64,000 nucleotides of DNA from Piscicola geometra (GCA_943735955.1 OX030969.1:2924087-2988086), one strand, 5' to 3'; positions 1-11,869 are shown, counted from the first letter of the stretch. Translations and numbers: made by a program. The notes: generated from the sequence alone by a model not told the origin.

Positions 1-250
1 CTTTTTTATATTAACATAGCTTTTTTTTCATATTAAAATTGTTAATTGTTTATATTAAAACTATTACTTTTTCATATTACAACTGTTACTTCTCCATTTT
101 AAAATGTTTAATTTTTCATATTAAAATTGTAATTTTTCATATTAAAATTGTAATTTTTCATATTAAAATTGTAATTTTTCATATTAAAAATGTTTATATT
201 TCATAATACACTTGTTGCTTTTTCATATTAAAATTGTTACTCTTTCATAT
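1..250. repeat. AT-rich tandem repeat, about 22-bp unit
   Basis: Repeats of a unit like TTAAAATTGTTACTTTTTCATA. The same unit recurs at about 45215-45350 and 62860-63000, each time just beyond an A2 linker exon of the receptor array, so the left edge probably lies in the same kind of intron. Confidence 0.8.
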
Positions 251-284
251 TTATTTTATAAAATTTGCCTCCGTTGCGAATGCG

Positions 285-668
285 TTCAACTTTCAGCGAT
301 TGTTTCTGACGACGTGTCGAAGCTTGGCCGAACGCATCTGATTTTTGTTATGCCCTGAATTAAAACCAATGGCACATATTAAAGAGATATGTTGTTGATA
401 AGGGACATTTTAGCTATCTTCTGTGTTTTTCAGCAAGATGGTGACCATCAAACCGTGTGCGTCAGACAGTCAAAAGACACCTGTATTCTTTCCCACAAAT
501 CTGTGGCTTCCAAAAAGCCCAGATCTTAACACCGTTGACTTCAAAATGGAGGGAGAAATGCAGCAGCGGGTTACAACGTCAATGAACCGAAAGAGCGACT
601 GATTATCGTCTGGAACGAGCAAAGCGTCATCGATGATGCTATTAAAAACTGGCGCAAACGTTGAGCAT
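285..668 (+). pseudogene. Tc1/mariner-type transposase relic (C-terminal part)
   Basis: Broken reading frames give, in order, fragments resembling QQDG..H, then LWLPKSPDLN.VDFKM, GEMQQRV, VNEPKERLIIVWNEQ and SVIDDAIKNWRKR before a stop. This is the C-terminal half of an IS630/Tc1/mariner transposase, including the conserved SPDLNPxD stretch. The frame must be shifted at least twice, so it is dead. Terminal repeats were not located. Confidence 0.75.
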
Positions 669-815
669 TTGCTTTGAGATATGAATCGCTGTTACTTGTG
701 AAAAATCTAAAATCGATTAATATTTAGCAAAGTTATAGACAAATATACAGTGGCATGTTTTTTTGGCCCACCGTGTTTATATGTATCACTACCATCAAGG
801 CCATCCTCGCTTCCC

Positions 816-1265
816 ATAATAATAATAAATATTCGAATTAAATTTGTTTCAAAATAATATTCGAATTAAATCTGAAAAAATAATATTCGAATTAAATTTA
901 AAAAAATAATATTCGAATTAAATTTTTAAAAATATTATTCGAATTAAATTTTAAAAAATATTATTCGAATTAAATTTTAAAAAATAATATTCGAATTAAA
1001 TTGTAAAAAATAATATTCGAATTAAATTTTAAAAAATAATATTCGAATTGAATTGTAAAAAATAATATTCGAATTAAATTTAAAAAAATAATATTCGAAT
1101 TAAATTTTAAAAAATAATATTCGAATTAAATTGTAAAAAATAATATTCGAATTAAATTTTAAAAAATAATATTCGAATTAAATTGTAAAAAATAATATTC
1201 GAATTAAATTGTAAAAAATAATATTCGAAATAAATTTTAAAAAATAATATTCTAAATAAATAAAA
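816..1265. repeat. 26-bp tandem minisatellite
   Basis: About 16 copies of AATAATATTCGAATTAAATT plus an A-rich spacer. The core TTCGAA/AATT is palindromic, so the array looks alike on both strands. No coding potential. Confidence 0.9.
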
Positions 1266-2055
1266 AAAGTTCAATATACAAATTAAATAAAAATATTTCA
1301 ATATTCAAATTAAATAATATATATATATAAATTCATAATATATGATTTAATTAACTTAAGTTTTATGTTTTATTAATTATAAAAAATAAAACGATAGTTG
1401 TTTTCTATTCTATTTCAACCATTAGAAATCTTCTATAAATGACGTATATAAAAATTATTATTATTAGTCAATAATCTTGATCAATATAAACTCCAACCTT
1501 AACCCTTACTTAATCCTAACCTTAACCGTAAAGAGAATTTAAATGGGAAGAGATTGAAGAACTAGTAGAAAATAGGAAATCTTCAAAATTACTCAATTTT
1601 TACTAAACAAGCTACTGCGAAAATATATAGCATCAGATTCTGAAAAAAAAGAGTAATCAAGGAGTCAATGATTCACGTTATCAAACAAAATCTGACGTAG
1701 GTTTAGAAAAGTTTCTTCTTGTTTGGTGGAAACAACATGAAGGAATATATCCGACTCTTTTGAAACAAGAAAGTACTTCTCATCTGTTGCATTTACAGTT
1801 TCAAATAAACGTCTATTCAGCTTGTCAAAAACATAACTAAAAAAAACTTGTGATTTAACTAATGTAATTTAGTTTAACTAATGAAGCTTGTTTGCTTGAC
1901 TAAACGGCTCAAATTAGACATTTCATTTTGGTCATTTATGCATTTATTTTTTCCTTTCAAACAAGGATTACTTTTATAAATAAATTTTGATAAAACTTCA
2001 ATAGTTCTAAGTACATTTTTAATGCAAAAATTACTATTTTATACTAATGTCAAAG
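1266..2055 (+). other. AT-rich stretch with a possible hAT transposase C-terminal scrap
   Basis: Mostly AT-rich with no gene. Around 1690-1830, plus strand, a frame reads VGLEKFLLVWWKQHEGIYPTLL, resembling the segment before the hAT dimerisation motif (WWK..H...YP.L). The following sequence only matches if frames are switched. Too degraded for a firm call. Confidence 0.35.
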
Positions 2056-2065
2056 TAGCTGATAC

Positions 2066-2085
2066 CACCTTGCGTAAAAACACGA
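2066..2085 (-). pseudogene. Scrap of receptor linker exon A2
   Basis: Only the 3' end and splice-donor region of the A2 exon (CTGATACCACCTTGCGTA on the plus strand) survives, next to AT repeats. A second truncated copy is at 3287-3331. Both show local duplication and decay of A2-containing intron sequence. Confidence 0.55.
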
Positions 2086-2099
2086 TTAATTTTATTGGG

Positions 2100-2545
2100 A
2101 AATTTTTTAAATCTTTTGATTAATTTAGGTTTATATTTTAAATCGTTCGATTAATTTAAATTAAAGTTTCTAATCGTTTGATTAATTTAGATTAAAGTTT
2201 TTAATCGTTTGATTAATTTAGATTTAAATTGTTAATCGTTTGATTTCATTTTTTTATCATTCGATTAACTGAGATTGAAAGTTTAAATCGTGGAAATAGG
2301 TCTATTGAATACATAATAAATATAAAATGCAAAATAATTGATTTACTAAAAAAAATAAATTATTTAATAAAAAAATAATTATTTAATGAAAGATCCATTA
2401 TCTAATAAAAGGTCAATTATTTAATAAAAGGTCAATTATTTAATAAAAGGTCAATTAATTAATAAAAGGTCAATTATTTAATAAAAGGTCAATTATTTAA
2501 TAAAAATCGATTATTTAATCGAAGATTAATTATTTAATCAAAATA
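2100..2545. repeat. AT-rich tandem repeats (about 31-bp then 19-bp units)
   Basis: 2100-2285 carries diverged copies of AATCGTTTGATTAATTTAGA; 2395-2530 carries about seven copies of TTATTTAATAAAAGGTCAA. No gene. Confidence 0.8.
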
Positions 2546-2559
2546 AGTTATTTTCTTTT

Positions 2560-3110
2560 AAATATATTTTATATTAAATATATTTTGTATTAAATATATT
2601 TTATATTAATAATATTTTATATTAAATATATTTTATATTAAATATATTTTATATTAAATATATTTTATATTAAATATATTTTATATTAAATATATTTTGT
2701 ATTAAATATATTTTATATTAATAATATTTTATATTAAATATATTTTATATTAAATATATTTTATATTAAATATATTTTATATTAAATATATTTTATATTA
2801 AATATATTTTATATTACATATATTTTATATTACATATATTTTATATTACATATATTTTATATTAAATATATTTTATATTAAATATATTTTATATTAAATA
2901 TATTTTATAATAAATATATTTTATATTAAATATATTTTATATTAAATATATTTTATATTAAATATATTTTATATTAAATATATTTTATATTAAATATATT
3001 TTATATTAAATATATTTTATATTAAATATATTTTATATTACATATATTTTATATTAAATATATTTTATATTCAATATAATATATATTAAATACATTTCAT
3101 ATTAAATATA
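2560..3110. repeat. 16-bp AT minisatellite
   Basis: More than 30 copies of ATTAAATATATTTTAT with few substitutions, so recently expanded. No coding potential. Confidence 0.9.
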
Positions 3111-3835
3111 ATTTATATATTTTATATACAAATTAAATTATTAAATTCTAAATAATTTATTAAATACAAAACAAATTATTAATCAAAAAAATTAATAATC
3201 ACGAAACTAATTTAAAACAAATTCTGATAAAACATCTATAGTTCTATTAAAGTTTTATTTCTAAAATTACTATTTTATACTAATGTCAAATTAACTGATA
3301 CCATTTTGCGTAGGAATTTTTGTTTCAGAAGAAAATTTTACAATACGAATATTATAATAGGAATAGTTCTATCTTTTTCCAAATATAAAATTATTAGTTT
3401 ATACTAATGTCAAATAGTTTGCCATGTTATAGTAATTAGAATAATTGTAACGCTCTGAGATATTATCGTGGTGAAAGTTTGTGGAAAGTATTTCATTAAT
3501 TACAAAATAAATTCTTGAATTCAAATATATTCTTTTATATAAAAAAATAAAATAAAGTCCTAATTAAAAATTAGGCTATTAAATAATAATAATAAAATAA
3601 TTGAATTCAAAACAAATAATAAAATATGAAAGGAAGAATTAAACACAAAACAAATTATTACATACAAATTAAATATTAAATGTGAAATTAATAATGTAAT
3701 AAAAATCAATCATTGAATAAAAAATCAATTATTCAATATTAAACATTTTATTATACTAATATAATAATCTGAATAGTTCTATCAAATTTTAATTCTAAAA
3801 ATAGTTTATACTAATGACAAATGAATTCATACCAC

Positions 3836-3892
3836 CTTGCGTAGGAATTTTTGGTTCAGAAGGAATTGTTTTAGTTGTTCTGCTCTGTGATC
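3836..3892 (-). CDS. Receptor linker exon A2 (copy b of unit U-a)
   Basis: A 57-nt exon, phase 1 at both ends, reading GSQSRTTKTIPSEPKIPTQ, with acceptor ..TTTAACAG and donor G|GTGGTAT. It is the Ser/Thr/Lys/Pro linker inserted before the membrane exon in the F5/8 receptor array. A hAT element (3929-5435) sits about 30 bp upstream of its acceptor, in the branch-point region, so the exon may no longer be spliced. Without that insertion it would continue into sequence matching 5444 onward. Confidence 0.6.
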
Positions 3893-3928
3893 CTGTTAAA
3901 GCACATTTTGCCATGTTATAGTAATTAG

Positions 3929-5435
3929 TAGATCGACCGTAATAGATATTTTTATTTCGGCCGAAACCGAAATTAGGCCGAAATTAAAATCCCATTTTTG
4001 GCCGAAACCGAAAATAAACCGAAATTGTAATCAGATTTTCAGCCGAAACTGAAACTTTTATTAAAAACAAAAAAATAGTAATTAAGGATGACAATGCCAG
4101 TTAAATAAGTAAATCCAAACAAGCGTATATTTTAAGCCAAAAAATAAAAGTTTTTCAACAGCAAAATGGTCTACGTAAGTAATTGTTTATTAAAATTAAA
4201 AAATAGTATTGAACGATGACAATTTCTGTTTAATAATCAAATACAAACAAACGAATTTTGTTAGCCAGAAAGTTTTTCAACATTTTCACCAAGAAGGTTG
4301 CTGCGACGATCTGCGTAGATTTGCCCTGAGAACTAAATAGTTGCTCGCTAGGCACACTTGTTGGGGGTGCAGATAAGTATTTTCGAGCAGCAGGCTCAAG
4401 ACATGAATATTGACTGCAATGATCATCTAGCCAGGTTCTGCGATCTTTTTGAAAATTGATAACTGGCTGAACTAAAACAGGCTGTGAAACAGATTTTTCA
4501 AATTTCTTTTTTTCGCTACTGTCACCAGATCATTTTTCTCTTCAACGTCTAACAAAAACCTGGTGAACAATTTTTTGTGGTGTTTTTGAAGATGGTTTTT
4601 CATTCCACAAACAGTCTGCTTCCTAGGCTGTGTTCTACCTAAAGAAGATAACTTTAAACATGTATTACCAACAGGCTTTGCTTTGGTCCGACTGACATTT
4701 TGTAAAAAAACTTCCAAATAGGATTCAACGACATTCTCACCATTTATTTTCGAATTAATTAATCGAAGCTAAATCTTCTCGTTTTTTTGACTTATATACA
4801 GTGTTTTTCAAAGAATGGATATCTAGAATTCCACATGCTTGTATATTTTATTCGAACAATTAGTCACTTAACAATTGTCACCCATAAATCAATTAACAGT
4901 GATATCTAATGGATATCTAATAGAGATGAGAATCGAACTCAAACTTAATAGTTTGAGTTCGATTGAGAATATACAGATACTTACTTTTGACAACATTTTT
5001 CAAATAAATTTTAAAAAAAGTTGAAGTTGCTTTAAAAAGTTTTGTTAAATATCATCATTGAACGTATCCAAATTAACTTAAATTTCAAATACAATGGTTG
5101 TTGTTCTAGATGCTTGTATATGTTATTCGAATAATTAGTCTAATGACACCCATAAATCAATCAACCACGATATCTAATAGATATCTAATAGAGAATTGAA
5201 CCCGAACTTAATAGTTCGAATGAAGATACTGATTTATCAGATAAACTACATAAATAATAAAAATTTCGGTTTTTCGGTAAATATGAGACCCATTTTGGCC
5301 GAAACCGAAAATGAACCGAAATTACAAAATTATTTTTAGCCGAAACCGAAAAATGACCGAAATAGTAAATTTAGATTCGGCCGAAACCGAAAAATCGCCG
5401 AAACCGAAACAAAACCGAATTTCGGTCGGTCTCTA
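3929..5435 (-). mobile_element. Internally deleted hAT element (hAT-1) with 8-bp TSD
   Basis: The ends are TAGATCGACCG and, on the other strand, TAGAGACCGACCG, flanked by the 8-bp target duplication GTAATTAG at 3921-3928 and 5436-5443. Both ends carry many CCGAAACCGAAA-type subterminal repeats on the same strand. On the minus strand, 4472-4717 encodes a Cys/His segment like a BED finger (CGMKNHLQKHHKKLF). 4260-4400 encodes the hAT dimerisation motif (ARKYLSAPPTSVPSEQLFSS, then YADRRSNLLGENVEKL one frame off). The catalytic middle is missing, so it is non-autonomous. Empty versions of the same site lie at about 3428, 45575 and 63200. Confidence 0.88.
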
Positions 5436-5844
5436 GTAATTAGAATATTTGTAATGCTCTGAGACATTATCGTGGAGAAGTTTGTGGAAAGTATTTCATT
5501 AATAAAAAATAAATTTTCAAATTCAAATATATTTTTTAATAAAAAAAAGAATAAAATAAAGTCCTAATTACAAATTAGGCTATTTAATAATAATAAGAAT
5601 AATAAAATAATTGAATTCAAAACAAATAATAAAATGAAGAATTAAACACACACAAAAATTTATTACATAGGAAAAAAATATTAAATGTGAAATCAATAAT
5701 ATAATAAAAATCAATCATTGAATAAAAAATCAATTATTCAATATTGAAAATTTTATAATACGAATATTATAATTTGAATAGTTCTATCAAATTTTTTATT
5801 CTAAAATTACTATTTTATACTATTGTTAAATTAACTTATACCAC

Positions 5845-5901
5845 CTTGCGTGGGGATTTTTGCTTCAGAAGGAATTGTTTTAGTTGTGCTGCTTTGTGAT
5901 C
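5845..5901 (-). CDS. Receptor linker exon A2 (copy a of unit U-a)
   Basis: A 57-nt phase-1/phase-1 exon reading GSQSSTTKTIPSEAKIPTQ, acceptor ..TTAAAAG, donor G|GTGGTATAAG. It would splice between A1 (8327-8395) and a membrane exon beyond the left edge. See the U-a entry. Confidence 0.6.
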
Positions 5902-6049
5902 CTTTTAAGGGATTTTTTGTCATGTTATAGGAATTAAAAGATTTGTAATGCTCGAGACATTTTCGTGGTGATAGTTTTAATTTTGTGGGAAAATTTTCAT
6001 TAATTAAAAAATAAATTCTCAAATTCAAATAATAAATAAAGAAAATAAA

Positions 6050-7290
6050 GTTCTAAATAAATTCTTAAATAATGAATGAATTAATTGAAGTCCTAAACAC
6101 AAATTAAATTATTAATAAATGATAATAATAAAAGATAGAATTCAAAATAAATTATTAATAAATAATAATAATGAAAAGATTGAATTCAAAGTAAATTATT
6201 AATAAATAATAATAATATAATAATTGAAATCAAAATAAATTATTAATAAATGATAATAATGAAAAGATTGAATTCAAAGTAAATTATTAATAAATAATAA
6301 TAATATAATAATTGAAATCAAAATAAGTTATTAATAAATGATAATAATAAAAAGATTGAATTCAAAATAAATTATTAATAAATAATATTAATAAAAAGAT
6401 TGAATTCAAAATAAATTATTAATAAAAAATAATAACAATAAAAAAAATGAATTCAAAATAAATCATTAAAATGAAGAGTAATACACACAAAAAATATTAA
6501 ATACAAATTGTGAACAAATATGGGAAATAGCAAAAAAATTATTAAAAAAGGAACAAAGTATTAAAAAAGGAAAAAATTATTAAAAAAGGAACAAATTATT
6601 AAAAAAGAGAAAAATAATTTAAAAAGAAACAAATTATTAAATAAAAAACAAATTATTAAATAGGAAACAAATTATTAAATGAAAATAAATTTTGAAATAC
6701 TAAGTAATTTTTGAAATACAAAATAATTGTTGAAATACAACATAATTTTTGAAATATAAAATAATTTTTGAAATACAAAAATAATTTGTGAAATACAAAA
6801 TAATTTGTGAAATACAAAATAATTTGTGAAATACAAAATAATTTGTGAAATACAAAATAATTTGTGAAAAACAAAATAATTTGTGAAATACAAAATAATT
6901 TGTGAACTACAAAATAATTTGTGAAATACAAAATAAATTTTTAAATACAAAGTAAATTTTTAAATACAAAATAAATTTTCAAATAAAAAATAAATTTATA
7001 AATACTAAATAAATTTATAATTACAAAATAAATGTATAAATACAAAATAACTTTATAATTACAAAATAAATGTATAAATACAAAATAAATGTATAAATAC
7101 AAAATAAATTTATAAATACAAAATAATTTATTAATACAAAATAAATTTATAAATACAAAATAAATTTATAAATACAAAATAAATTTATAAATACAAAATA
7201 AATTTTTAAATACAAAATAAATTTATAAATACAAAATAAATTTATAAATACGAAAAAATTCTTAAATACAAAATAAATAATTAACTCAAG
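6050..7290. repeat. Block of AT minisatellites
   Basis: Successive arrays: about 50-bp units (AATAATAATAATGAAAAGAT) to 6470; AAAAAAGGAACAAATTATT to 6660; 19-bp GAAATACAAAATAATTTGT at 6700-6950; 19-bp AAATACAAAATAAATTTAT to 7290. The long open frames here are low-complexity artefacts. No gene. Confidence 0.85.
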
Positions 7291-7315
7291 AACTTATAAA
7301 CTTGAATATAATAGG

Positions 7316-8303
7316 GGGTCGCTTCACAACGCCCAATTATCATAAAGACCAAGCTCGCTCACCTTCACAATACCTAACCCTCACAACACCCAACCATCCC
7401 AACTCTTTACTACCACGACGGCCAACCATAGCAAAGCCCAATATTCACAACGTCCAACCTTCGCCAAGCCCAATATTCACAACATCCAACCACTAAAACG
7501 CCCAACTATCACAGCGCCCAAACATCAAAACCACAAATTTTCATGTACAGCTGATTAGGATCCACACTAACCTATCCCTGACCCTCATAACAATACATTT
7601 AACTAAACTTTGCTCGATCATACGAGAACTTCTATATACACGCAGGCGGAACTCAAAAAAACTATTTTATTAGATATGGCTCTAGAATTTCAAAAATCTA
7701 AAAAACTAAAAGAATGCTGACTTACAATGATTAGAAAAAGAACCACTGAGCATAGGAAATGTGGAGATGCTGTGATCGTTCCTGCAAGGCTCGTTGCCAT
7801 ATTGCAAACGGAAAAGTGATCAAACCGCTATGTCAAATTCATACGCAGCATCTAGCGGCAAATTGAGAAAGTTCAAGTTTGATCAGCCAACAAACTTCGG
7901 GCAGAAGTAACGGAATAACCAGCAAGAGTACCATCCAATCAGAGTTGGCGAGTTTGAGTGCAGTATCGGAGATAGAAACAACCAATCCTTTTAGTGCTGA
8001 TTAGTCGAAACACATGTATATATGTCTTTCATGGAGTTGACTTTGAAAATCTAGCTTTTTATTATTACTTTTTCCTAACTCTCGTATATTTATAAAACTT
8101 TCTATACTCGCTTATTTGAAATAATAAAAAATGCAGAAAATTATAGATTTAAATTCAGATTATTGTAGACCGTTAAAATATCTTTCTAAAAATTCTTTTT
8201 GTACACTCATTTGGTCGTTGTGTTGCTTAGGCGTTGCGATGGTTGGGCGTTAAGAAGCTTCATACTCCGCTGTTGTGATAATTGGGCGTTGTGAAGGAGA
8301 CCC
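7316..8303. mobile_element. Non-autonomous TIR element with 9-bp target duplication
   Basis: The left end GGGTCGCTTCACAACGCCCA is inverted at the right end (TGGGCGTTGTGAAGGAGACCC). It is flanked by TATAATAGG (7307-7315) and TATAAAAGG (8304-8312), a 9-bp duplication with one change. The left arm carries several degenerate direct copies of CACAACGCCCAAYYATC, so the terminal repeats are themselves arrays. The homologous position in unit U-e (about 48507-48515) is empty, confirming insertion. No transposase was recognised. The 9-bp duplication fits Mutator-like elements, but that is only a guess. Confidence 0.72.
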
Positions 8304-8326
8304 TATAAAAGGGGGGCGTGACTGAC

Positions 8327-10651
8327 TTTTCACAGAATCTTGAGAAGAAGTTCTTGGCGCAGATGAAACTTTCTTAGTTGTGCTTCTTTTTGTTACTGCT
8401 AAATGGTTTTTCACTATGCTATGTATTATTATCATAGAGTATTTGGAGCGTTTAGAGACAATTTTGTGGTGATTATTTCATCGATAGTTATGAATTACAG
8501 TAACAACTCCGTGTCTTTAAACATAAAACATTTTGTTTTTAAAAAAAATTAGACAACAGTTTTGCACGGTATGCGGAGACTTCATCCTAGGGGACCTCAT
8601 CATAGTAGAACTCATCCTGTGGAGATCTCATCCCGTGGAGAACTCATATTGTAGACATTTAATTGTGAAATTTTTATTTTAATCAATGAAATTTTAAAGA
8701 AATTTATTTATATCGCTACTTAAATTATTTCGTTAAATTTATAATTTTTTTTTGTTTTTTATTAAAGTTATCATTTCAGTTTTCAAATTAACTTTTTTAT
8801 TGAATTTAATCAGCCTTCCAATCCATTTTCAACTCTCCTAAATAAAAGTAACTACTGTATACATACAGTTTATACAGACTATATTGTCTATACAGACGAT
8901 ACAATCTATACAGACTTTACACTAGTATATACAGTGTATAGACATGTGTTCAAAAAATAAATGCTGAACAAAGAGAATATGAAAGACAATGAAATAAAAA
9001 TTTTGATAATTGGAATGCTAATGAAATTCAATAAAAAAATTTTTTTGAAAACTTAAATAATAATTTTTAAAAATAAAAATAGTTAAAAAATAATTTTAAA
9101 TTAAAAAAAATACTTTACGTAGCTATAATGATATTTGTATTAAACATTTAATTGATTGATATTAAAAGTTTCTCAGTTAAATGTCCACAAGATGTGGGAT
9201 CCTCAGGAGGAGATTTCCACAAGTTGAATTCTCATAGGATGAGGTCTCCTAGAATTAGGTTTCTATAGGATGAGATCTCCAGGATGGGTCTCCATCGATG
9301 AGGTTCCCTAGGATGAGGTCTCCGCATACCATAATACACATTGTGTATGTATAACTGGAAAACTTACTTAGGTAGTTAGCTCCGCTCACAAATGATTCCG
9401 ACATAAAAAATCGACATGAAAATAGTGCAAAATATCAAAATTCAAATAAATTAAGTTAGAGAAAAAAACTTTTTGAAAGCCTAGTGTTGTGTCGTGTGGT
9501 TTGTATCCAACTGACGAAATAAAAAATGACAGATATCAATGCAACTACAATTAATTTCAGTTAGTTCATCTCTTGAAAACAAAAAAATTCTAAAAATAAA
9601 AAAATAATGTTCAAGGAAGGACTAACCCGAAGTTGCTTGAATTTGAGTGGTCTGGGAAAAGTCACCCCTGGCGTACACTTCGAAGGTGCACAAGGTTACA
9701 ACCTCACAACAACCACACCGAAAGCCTGCGTAGCGGTTTTTATTTTTATCGGAGCACTGAAAAATTCTTTCGTCTGCAGCTTTCAGGCTATTCATTGTAC
9801 AATCACTCCAACTGGAGGGTGAAGGCGAAAAGACAACAACGTTGCCTACACCGACTATCAAACCTTTGTGAATATCGCAAGAAAAGGAGTCTGAAAGGTT
9901 TTATTGTTTAGTTGAGAAAAAAATTGATCTAGGCATGCGTGGAGAACAGCTATTGAATTGAAGGCAGTTCACCCGTAACACCTTTAAAACCTTACCCTAA
10001 CATAAGCATCATCTTAAACCTAATTCTGACCGATTCATTCTTGCTCTTGTTCACTCGATCGGGTGAAATAGTTGAGCGGCAAGTGTTTCACCGAATAGAA
10101 AGTAAGAAAGGGTAAACTTTTGGCGGGGTGAACTGCCTGCTTACCGTATTTTTTTGACTGCTTGAAAATAAAAAAATGTATACCTGCACTATACGTGTAT
10201 TTGGTGACGATGCTGTCAATGACATAAGACTCTCCCAGATCAACAGAAAACCAAATATTGTCTGGACGAAAAAAAAAATGGTTGGTCAGATTAATTTCGG
10301 CGCATGTAGAAGGGTCATTATCAACAGCTAGATTTGTTTCGAATGATTCAAAAGCCGGATAGGCTTGCTTGTTCAGTGCCAGGTTGGTTTTCTTTGTGGA
10401 TGTTGTTGCTGTGGGGTTGATTAATGGAATTGATAGATGAAATAATTTGGAAAGAGTATTGGGTGGTTTGGTTGGATGGCTTTGTAGTGGTTCTTGTGGA
10501 AAATTGACTTTTTGATAGCGTGAAACGAATTAAACCTTTTTAAAAGCATCACTTTTTAATAGTTTCACCCAGTCTCCTTTTCACCTGCCACTCTGTTTCC
10601 GAGGACCAGACAAACAACAACGATGATAATGATCTCACGTGTTCTGGCCAT
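8327..10651 (-). CDS. F5/8-domain transmembrane receptor, unit U-a (partial, 3' end off left edge)
   Basis: Exons (minus): 10585-10651 signal peptide MARTREIIIIVVVCLVLGN; 10184-10408 and 9666-9890, the two halves of an F5/8 type C/fucolectin-like domain (NLALNKQ..., IWFSVDLGESYVIDSIVTK, ...RYAGFRCGCCEVVTLCTFEVYA); A1 linker 8327-8395; A2 linkers 5845-5901 and 3836-3892. All junctions are phase 1. The membrane and Lys-rich tail exons would lie beyond position 1. The alternative last exon at about 9561-9571 has an early stop here (two codons in), so its short form would be soluble. The domain suggests extracellular ligand binding, but the RxD pair used by fucolectins for fucose is not visible. 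Family assignment is firm; the splice model is inferred. Confidence 0.75.
8568..9330. mobile_element. Foldback-like TIR element, copy 1
   Basis: Ends are GGTATGCGGAGACTTCATCC and its inverse; each arm is built from repeats of GGAGAYCTCATCCTRT. The interior is AT-rich without a transposase. It lies between exon A1 and the alternative last exon of U-a. A second copy lies at the same place in U-e (48794-49467), whereas U-d shows the right-hand flank (about 38889) without it, so it inserted before U-a and U-e split. No clear target duplication. Confidence 0.7.
9962..10138. repeat. Intronic inverted-repeat element (MITE-like), unit U-a
   Basis: AGGCAGTTCACCC at the left and GGGTGAACTGCCT at the right, 177 bp apart, inside the intron that splits the F5/8 domain. 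Near-identical copies sit in the same intron of U-c (31143-31318), U-d (39516-39692) and U-e (50088-50264). Confidence 0.75.
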
Positions 10652-10959
10652 TTCTCAGTTGATTGTTTATGAATTAATATAGAACTCGAAAATTGAATAT
10701 TTTCTTGATTTTTGTTTCGAAAAAAATAATTGTTGATGTGTTGGTGTTGGAAACGAGACGTAGAAACAAAAGTAAAATCAAATATTATATGAAACGATTT
10801 CATAAATTTTGATCGAATTAACAAGGATAATAGCAAAATGATAAAATAAAAATGGTCACTCTAAAACTAATAATTAAAAAAAAGTAAAAATAGTTTATAT
10901 GAAAACGTAAAGTAAATTTTTGAAGAACGTCATTATTTAGAAGAAATATAAACATTTTT

Positions 10960-11225
10960 TATTAGAGCTGTTCCACAATTAAAAATTTTAATCGCCGTTA
11001 ATGATTTTAATCATGCTTCAATCGTATTTGAAGGCAGTTTTTTAAGCATATTTGACATTAGTATAAAATAGTAGTTAACTTTTTTTTTCTTACAAATTAA
11101 TTTTTTTTGCAGAATTAAAAAAAAGTAATTCACAAATAAATCCATAAATGAAAAAAATGCATTTGTCACACATCATTTTTGAACCAGTTACTCAATAATA
11201 AAATATAAATAATTAATCATGCTTA
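10960..11225 (-). mobile_element. hAT-4 terminal fragment
   Basis: Begins TTAGAGCTGTTCCACAATT with TTTTAATCGCC-type subterminal motifs and ends in the reverse complement of a transposase C-terminus (..TTTTTGAACCAGTTACTCAA). It is homologous to 16360-16880 and is cut off by the SINE at 11227. Confidence 0.55.
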
Positions 11226-11226
11226 T

Positions 11227-11405
11227 TTATAATGCGCCAAGGCACGCAACTGAGGCGCCACTCACACGACATAAGTCGTGAAACCCCGCATCATATACAC
11301 TAGGTACATGATAGCTTACAGTTAGCTGAACAGGGATTCGAACTGACGACCTTTAAGTTGCAGATCCAACGACTTTAAACCAACGTGCTCGCCAATGTTT
11401 AAGGG
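11227..11405 (-). repeat. tRNA-derived SINE, family A
   Basis: Reverse complement of a tRNA-like head with a box B GATTCGAACTGACGACC / GGTCGTCAGTTCGAATC, then a shared body containing CACGACTTATGTCGTG and TATATGATGCGG. The best copy is 59028-59200. Other copies: 36115-36198 joined to 37742-37860, and 56703-56815. Confidence 0.8.
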
Positions 11406-11868
11406 TTGGAATTAGGGGTTAGGGTTTTGGTTTTAAATGTTGTTGAAAAAATTGAGAAAATTTGTTGGGTTGAGGTTAAGAATTAGCAAGGGCGGCGATC
11501 TGCTGCAAATCTTGGAAGAGTCGAACTCAGTATAGGCGGCGGTTTTGGGGGGGTTCTGGGGTTTGAACCATTGAAGTGGACCCCTTCACTACCAAAAAGT
11601 GGTGGGGTCTGGACCCAAGGATCTATGGTTAAGGCTTTGGTTTTAATTAAAAAGGTTTCAAAATAAGGAACAATTTTGATAAGAAACTATCATGAATGAA
11701 CGAAAATGTATCATTTAGTTATGAATTTTTCACGGAAAATAACAAAATTCGCGTGTTTTCTTCAGTGAAATATCACTGAAAAAAAAGTAGCCTTTTTTTG
11801 TTAAATTCTGAGAAATGTTCATGAAAAATAACATCTTGCCAGGACAAGCTGTGTTTTGATATAACTGT
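11406..11868. other. Intergenic sequence without recognisable gene
   Basis: Contains TTAGGGGTTAGGGTTTTGG, and a GC-richer patch at 11505-11610 (GGCGGCGGTTTTGGGGGGGT..GTGGACCCCTTCACTACC) that recurs at 52420-52545, so it is a dispersed repeat. No frame supports a gene. Confidence 0.5.
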
Positions 11869-11869
11869 C

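Noticed and set aside
6656..6950. Overlapping 91-aa frames rich in NYFVFHKLF
   Set aside because: Same reason: 19-bp repeat, two frames open together, no gene features.
800..7290. CRISPR or centromeric satellite interpretation of the regular repeats
   Set aside because: Units lack unique spacers, differ from block to block, and are short low-complexity AT minisatellites inside or beside introns.
11405..11430. TTAGGG-like sequence as a telomeric repeat
   Set aside because: Only one or two imperfect units, not an array.
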